Of a stretch of 64,000 nt of DNA, positions 58,093 through 64,000 are shown piece by piece. The stretch's first letter is position 1, and every line of letters begins with the position of its first letter. The DNA is from Diphasiastrum complanatum (Eukaryota; Streptophyta; Lycopodiopsida; Lycopodiales; Lycopodiaceae). Location of the stretch: positions 49,290,277-49,354,276 of the forward strand of contig CM055098.1 in the NCBI GenBank assembly GCA_029204225.1. The letters run 5' to 3'. The position numbers were made by a program, and so were the translations under genes. The notes beneath the pieces are model-generated. The model was not told where the DNA came from. It saw only the letters and a program-made list of their open reading frames with translations, and ran no database searches.

Positions 58093-58774
58093 TGTTAAAA
58101 ATTCACAATTCTAGCTTGACTAGTTTTGGTCATATGACTTGTAAATAGCTAGATGGTCATGATGTGGCTTGTCACACGTGCCAAATAGCATAGGATTCCA
58201 TTCATAAGGATGTTCTCAAGTAGACCTAAGTGTTAGAACCTTTGGAATGAGTCCAAATTATGCTTAGATACAAGGGAGAAAAAATAGGAGCTATTTTTGG
58301 TAATTTTTGCATTGTTGAGGGATCTCCAAGATTCCAACCCTAACTTGGTAGGGATGAAAGATCCACCAAAATTAGCATTAGGGATAAGTTTAGGGCTACT
58401 CATACCTGTCCAAAACCGTGATGGATCATGTATATATAGGTGATGATATCTCACCAAAATCAATCAAGCAATTTCATGTTTTTTCTCTCATAATGGTGCA
58501 ATTGCTCTCTATGTTCATAATTGTTTGAGTACTTGTGATTACTAATGATTATAGGATTGAATGTAGGTCTGGTGTACAGTACTCAGACTGTGGGAGGCCG
58601 TACTTTCACACGTGTGAAGTCTTCTTCAAGGATTTGGGCCATTTAGTGAGGTTCAAGCATAGATTTTTGATGGATTTTGATGGTTCAACTTGTGCTAATC
58701 TTATGAAATCATAATCTATTGTTTCCCTCATCATTTCAAGTGTTTTAGGATCCTTATTTGCTGTAATTTTTACA
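58093..58774 (+). repeat. 5' LTR of copia C5
   Basis: 682 bases from TGTTAAAAATTC to TTTTTACA, with TG...CA ends. A TATA box (TATATATA, 58431-58438) lies in the middle. The first 119 bases match the 3' LTR at 62906-63024 with a single difference, which suggests a recent insertion. Confidence 0.9.
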
Positions 58775-58786
58775 TGGTATCAGAGC
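58775..58786 (+). other. Primer-binding site of copia C5
   Basis: TGGTATCAGAGC, exactly complementary to the 3' end of plant initiator tRNA-Met, next to the 5' LTR. Confidence 0.95.
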
Positions 58787-59584
58787 CTAAAGACTGAAAT
58801 GAGCTAAATCCTTGGTTTTCATTCAATTTGATCACAATTTTTGATCTAAATCTTGTGTAGATTGGATCTTAGCATCTAGTAGTGATTCTAGAACTCAAAG
58901 TGAGTCAAACACATTGGAGATTGGTGTTGTGTGACTTCATTTGCAGGTGTTTAGGTGTCTAAAATTAGAGGCAAAGTTGAATTCAATTCACATTACCAAG
59001 ATAGCAAGTTTTGCTTGCTCCAAGCATTGATTTCTAAGCGAGTTTTGGAAGTGATTTCATAGAGGAGGCTTTCTAGCATTCAAGGAGAGGGAAGATCAAA
59101 GTTTTGGGGACTCTTCAAGGTTGTTCTAAGGTGTAGTAGGCACCTCCTAAAGTGATTTAGGTTCAGTCCAACCATTGCTTGACTTATGCACCAAATTAGA
59201 TCAATTTTTCATCAATTTTGATCATTTTTTGCTTGTGATTGATAGTAGATTGTGTTGCATCCTCATTAAGTTCCATTTAGATCTTTTACAAGTGATTTTG
59301 GAAGTATATTAGGTTGCTGAAATTCACTCTTGATCAGATCATTTGGAAGCTTTAATGTTCTTTATAAAAAGAGGGGCAATTCTACTAGTATTGTCTACTT
59401 CAATCAAGCAAGTGCATTGTTTCTAGTATTCTATGATTTGATTTTGTTAGAGATCATTCTTAGATCTTTATAGGAAGTCTATTACTGATCTTTTCAGGTC
59501 CCTAAGAAGTGGGATAAGGTAGACCTTCAATCAAATCAATAGAAGTAACCTTCATTTGTGTCAAGTCCTTGATTAGGAGACTAG

Positions 59585-62500
59585 ATGGCATCTATAAATG
59601 CATATCTTTTGGATACTAATGAAAGGCTCAACAAAACTAACTATTCCATATGGAAAGTTATAATGGAATCCATCATGATCATGCAAGATCTGATGGAAAT
59701 TGTAAATGGTAAGGAGGGTGAGCCTATTCATCCTCAAGAAAAAGCCAAATACATCAAGAGGTGCAATGTTGCACTACATTGCATAAAAATGAATGTTGCA
59801 AATGAACTCTTAAGAGAGGTGGGAGATTGCACTTCAGCTCAAGATGCTTGGGAGACTTTGCAAAAGGTCTATTAATCCAAGAACCAAACTAGAATGTTAG
59901 CTTTGAAGAATCAAATCTATAGAAGCTACCAAAAGAAAGGAGAGAGTGCACATACTTTTGTCCTAAGAGTAAAGAAATTGAACAAAGAGCTAGCCTTTAT
60001 AGGTGATCCTATCAAGGATGAAGAGCTTGTTCAACTCATATTGAATGGACTAAGCTTTGAATTTGACAATTTGGTTCAGGGATATGCAATTATGGGTAAG
60101 CTACCCATACTTGAAGAACTTCAAGGCACACTCATGGCCGAGAAATCAAGAAGGAGCCAAATGCAAGAGAGGATGGATAGGCTTTCCATCCAAGGTGGAG
60201 ATGACCAAGCTCTCTTCAAAGGCAAAAGCAAGTCCAAAGGCAAAGTATCAACATTCAAGAAGTCTACAAAGCTTGAGGATCAAGAAGGACCCTCAAAGGC
60301 ATCTCCATCAACCACCAAACTCAAGAAGGACAAATCAAAGGTGAAGTGCTACTATTGTAGCAAGATGGGGCATTATGCCTCGGAATACTTCAAGAGGAAG
60401 CAAGATCAAAGCCAAGCCAACATGAGCAAAGAGGAGGAGGAGGAGAGTTCACATGAGGACTCTCTCATGATGTCCATGTTTTCTTCAACAAGCTTCAAAG
60501 GAGAAGATCCTTGGTGGATTGACTCGGGTGCTAGTTCACACATGACTAGTAAAAGTGAGTTTTTCTCTTCTCTCTTATCTTATGATGGACCTATAAAGTC
60601 TATCTATACAGCAAATGATGAAGCTTGTAAGATTGAAGGAGTTGGTAGCATTCCCCTTTGCTTAGGATCTTCCAAAAAGATCAACATAGAAGGTGTTTTG
60701 TACATTCATACAATAACAAAGAATCAACTAAGTGTTGGCCAAATGGTAGACAATGGTTTCATGTTGACTTTGCTTCAAATGAATGTTTCATCAAGAAGAA
60801 GGGTAAGATAGTGGCTAAGGGCACTAGACTTGGCAAACTTTATAAGTTGGATGCATTTGTGGATACTAATGTTGTCATGTTGGCCGAGAAGAGCAAGATA
60901 TCTACCTTTACTTTATGGCACAAAAGACTTGGACATGTCAACTCGGGTTCCATGGAGTCTATGATCAAGGAGGAGTATGCTTTAGGCCTACCAAGGTCTA
61001 TTGGGAAGGAAGACAAGGTTTGTGAAGCTTGTGCCTTATCCAAGGCACATAAGAAGGTGTTTCCTAACTCCATCACAAAGTCATCTCATCCTCTTGAACT
61101 CATACACTCGGATGTGCACATTGCTAGCACCAAATCTAATGGAGGTTCATCCATGTTTTTAACCTTCATTGATGACTACTCAAGATATTGTTGGGTGTTT
61201 TTACTTTCCTTCAAGTCTCAAGTATTTGATACTTTTGTAAAGTTCAAGTTGTTTGTGAAAAAGCATCATAATCATAGCATCAAGATTCTTAGAAGTGACG
61301 ATGGTGGAGAATTCATCTCCAATGAGTTCAAGGCCTTTTGTGAGGAGGAAGGGATCAAGAAAGAGACTTCTTGTCCTTAACTCCTCAACAAAATGGAGTT
61401 GTTGAAAGAAGGAATAGAACATTATGTGAATGTTCTAAGGCTTTAAGATTAGATGCTTGTTTGCCCAAATCCTTTTGGGGTGAGTCTCTTGTATGTGCAA
61501 ACTACTTGATGAATAGGGTGTCTTGCAAAGCAATTGAAGGCAAAACTCCTTATGAGATGTTGTATGGAAAGAAACCCAATCTTAATCACTTGAAAGTTTT
61601 TGGGTGTATATGTTATTTGCATGTGCCATTGGAAACAAGAACCAAGGAGGATCCATCTTCCACAAGAGGGATCATGCTTGGATATGCAAGCTCAAGCAAG
61701 GGCTACAAAGTCTATCTCTCATCCTTGAACAAATTTGTTGTTTCAAGGGATGTCATCTTTGATGAACATCATATGCATATGCTTGAAGAAGGCTCAAGTG
61801 CTCCAACAATCAAGAAGAAGATGGCCGAGGAGCAAGATCTTGGTTTTGAGGAGGAGCTCATGGAGGAGCAAGCACCAAACCCACCTATCACACAAAGGAG
61901 ATCTTCAAGGGCAAAAGTGGAGCCATCAAGGCTCACATATCAAGGCAAAGGACAGCAAGTTGATGGTATTGAAAAAATCAAGATAGATCTATCCTTAGAG
62001 TTCAAGATGGTAGATCTAGGGTGTCTTCACTTCATCTTAGGCATAGAAGTACTTAGAGGGTCTGATATTATCTTTATAAGTCAAGTAAACTATGCTCAAA
62101 GTCTTTTGAAGAAGTTTAAGCTGGAAGTATGCAAAAGTGTTGACACACCAATGGAGCAAAATGTAAAAGTGCCAAATGAAGATGATGAAAGATCCTTTAT
62201 GGACATCACTTTGTTTAGGCAACTTATAGGTTCCTTAATGTGGATCACTATAACTAGACCAGATCTTAGCTTTAGTGTATGTAGGTTGAGCTAATCCATG
62301 CAAAAGCCATTGAATATCCATTGGAAAAAGGCTAAGAGGATTCTAAGATACATCTTGGGTACATTGGATTTTGGGATTCTATATAGAGGAGATGTGATTA
62401 ACCTTCATGCATTTAGTGATTCTGATTTTGCAGAGGACAAGAGGGATAGGAAATCAACAAGCGCCTATTCAACTTTCATAGGAGAAGGTGTGGTTTCATG

Positions 62501-62891
62501 GCTTTCAAAAAAGCAAGAAACTATATCTCTATCTTCAACCAAGGCCGAGTACAAAGCTTTGACAACCACTACAAAGGAGGTACTTTGGATCAAGAGATTA
62601 TTGGTGGAACTAAAGATCATGGATTCAGAGGAGGCACCAATCATCTACAATGACAATATATCAACCCAACACCTTGCATCTAACCCAATCTTCCATGCAA
62701 GATCTAAGCACATTGAGATATGCCATCACTTTGTGAGAGAAATGGTGCAAGCCAAGGAGATTGCTTTGGAGCATGTTCCAAGCAATGAATGTGTAGCTGA
62801 TCTACTTACTAAACCACTTCAAAAGACACCTTTTATGAAGTTCAGATCATCACTTGGAGTGATTAGTAAAGCAATGATTGAACCAAGCTAG
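59585..62891 (+). mobile_element. Ty1/copia C5 gag-pol, RT core deleted
   Basis: Gag from ATG 59585 (MASINAYLLDTNERLNKTNY), TAA at 59873, then in the same frame to a knuckle CYYCSKMGHYASEY (60349-60390) whose last Cys is Tyr. Protease: WWIDSGASSHMTS (about 60513). After a shift near 60770: LWHKRLGHVNSGSM, CEACALSKAHKK, and integrase FIDDYSRYCWVFLL, ILRSDDGGEFIS; after another shift (61375) PQQNGVVERRNRTLCE and WGESLVCANYLMN. The linker RRSSRAKVEPSRLTYQGKGQ is followed at once (about 61965) by EFKMVDLGCLHFILGIEV, so the whole RT core with its catalytic box is missing. RNase H is present (FSDSDFAEDKRDRKSTSAYS, LSSTKAEYKALTTTTKEVLW, HVPSNECVADLLTKPL) after a TAG at 62292. It cannot transpose alone. 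Confidence 0.9.
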
Positions 62892-62893
62892 AT

Positions 62894-62905
62894 AGTGAGG
62901 AGGAG
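62894..62905 (+). other. Polypurine tract of copia C5
   Basis: Purine-rich 'agtgaggaggag' immediately before the 3' LTR, where plus-strand priming occurs in LTR elements. Confidence 0.8.
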
Positions 62906-63024
62906 TGTTAAAAATTCACAATTCTAGCTTGAATAGTTTTGGTCATATGACTTGTAAATAGCTAGATGGTCATGATGTGGCTTGTCACACGTGCCAAATA
63001 GCATAGGATTCCATTCATAAGGAT
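62906..63024 (+). repeat. Truncated 3' LTR of copia C5
   Basis: 118 of 119 bases agree with the start of the 5' LTR; similarity then stops at 'aaggat'. The remaining 560 or so bases of the LTR are gone, replaced by LINE-related sequence. Confidence 0.9.
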
Positions 63025-63039
63025 TCATGCAATAGTCAG

Positions 63040-63195
63040 CTTATGGAGTGATAGTGCAGGAGTATTGCTCAAAAGAAACACTAGATTGTCAAGCTAGAGC
63101 ACGAGCTGTATGAGAATACTTATCCTTTTGTCCGAGTAAAATACAACGACACAACCGACGATGAACATGGGATATAGAAACACCATCCGAAGTAG
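63040..63195 (-). mobile_element. Fragment of an R2-type LINE
   Basis: The minus strand reads HVHRRLCRCILLGQKDKYSH and TARALA, which aligns with LHRRLRRTLHLGQVGEYSRA and ARALAP of the LINE at 19150-22666 (there near 21850-21930). It is a diverged second copy, so the family is present more than once. Confidence 0.65.
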
Positions 63196-63210
63196 AATAC
63201 CACTGAGCAA

Positions 63211-63860
63211 TGTGAGAAATATCAACTAGTTTAGTAATATTTTGGTTAATTGGCAATTTAGGCCACTTTGCATTTTAGACTTAGAGAAAGATATTTCAAA
63301 GTTATATCAATCTAAATTTTTTTGAATTACCACTTTTGAAAAGTGAGGAAAAGTAAGTAGACGAGTTTGGACCCATTCAAATTTGAGTGATTTGTACATT
63401 GAATAGAGTCCATATTGTGAGTAGGGTTTTGGACCTAGAAGTTTCTATGGAGGGAAACCACATTCAAAATAGGGCATAGACCTACTATAAATAGTGTACA
63501 AGCATGGGAGAACATGATTCTCTCTCTGTTATCTCATTGCATGCTTATACATGAGTTCTCTTGGGTTCATCTATCCATTGGTGCACTATAGTGATGATAT
63601 CTTGCAATCTTGTGTGTAGAATGCTTTGTTGTTCTGATTTGGATCCACACGTGTAAAACCTATTAGGATACTATTATCGTATAGACAACAAATTCATTAT
63701 TTCATATATTTGATGTTTGATCAAGATCTTGTTGAGTTTGCATCTCTTTCTTCAAGTAGATGTTGATTTTCTACATTGCCAATGGTGCTAATTGTGTTGT
63801 CTTTCATAGCCAAAGATCAAGAGATGATTTTGGATCTTAGTGATTAGCAAAATTTTCACA
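63211..63860 (+). repeat. 5' LTR of copia C6, full length
   Basis: 650 bases, TGTGAGAAATATC to TTTTCACA. It carries a TATA-like 'ctataaata' at about 63482, missing from the C4 LTR. Related LTRs: 52096-52563, 47030-47669 (inverted), 54953-55412 (inverted), 57690-57969 (partial). Confidence 0.9.
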
Positions 63861-64000
63861 TGGTATAAGAGCTTATGTTGCAGGTTACTGAAGGATCGGC
63901 CATATTTATCAAGGATTTGGAGGAGTTACCAATTCTAGAGTGTGCTACATTGATTTCTACTCAAAAGTCAAGCATTTTGCATATGTAGAATTGATCTTTT
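63861..64000 (+). mobile_element. Start of copia C6: primer site and leader
   Basis: TGGTATAAGAGCTT (primer site with two changes from the standard) and a leader similar to 52565-52700. Coding parts lie beyond the window. Confidence 0.75.

Overview
This is nuclear DNA of a land plant: AT-rich, with GT-AG introns, long TC microsatellites and dense, decayed retroelements. RNA-level and CRISPR-like features of prokaryotes are absent. The RIN13-like gene, nepenthesin-type protease, two-domain glyoxalase I fragment and tRNA-derived SINE all point to plants. The lineage cannot be fixed from the sequence. An R2-type LINE and N4/N6-type DNA methyltransferase genes would be unusual for an angiosperm, so a fern, lycophyte or gymnosperm with a large genome is my inference.

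Only two protein-coding genes look intact: an RPM1-interacting-protein-13-like gene (13854-16646, minus, three exons) and a single-exon nepenthesin-type aspartic protease (40171-41643, minus).

Three further host-like genes are spliced but damaged, and they are the most unusual content. (1) 9156-11235, plus: a CENH3/H3-like histone fold followed by a Pro/Ser-rich linker and a Ulp1/SENP (C48) cysteine-protease domain, in four exons. (2) 28639-30156, minus: a DNA methyltransferase-like gene with motif IV before motif I and four phase-consistent exons. (3) 30371-34328, plus: a second, much larger methyltransferase-like gene, possibly with a ParB-like N-terminal part, head-to-head with (2). Several frame breaks lie in homopolymer or dinucleotide runs, so pseudogene status and assembly error must both be considered.

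The rest is mobile DNA. 0-6.8 kb: two Ty1/copia remnants and a gag remnant. 11.7-12 kb: a Ty3/gypsy scrap beside a foldback hairpin. 17.4-22.7 kb: a SINE, a gypsy scrap and the R2-type LINE. 25.0-28.6 kb: an L1-type LINE with a twin-priming-like inversion, then a gypsy scrap. 34.8-38.9 kb: hairpin repeats, CArG-like palindromes, a protease fragment and a degenerate repeat field. 42.9-52.1 kb: copia and gypsy remnants in both orientations. 52.1-64 kb: a truncated copia element, an inverted LTR, a glyoxalase fragment, a young copia element lacking its reverse-transcriptase core (58093-63024), and the LTR of another copia element running off the right edge.
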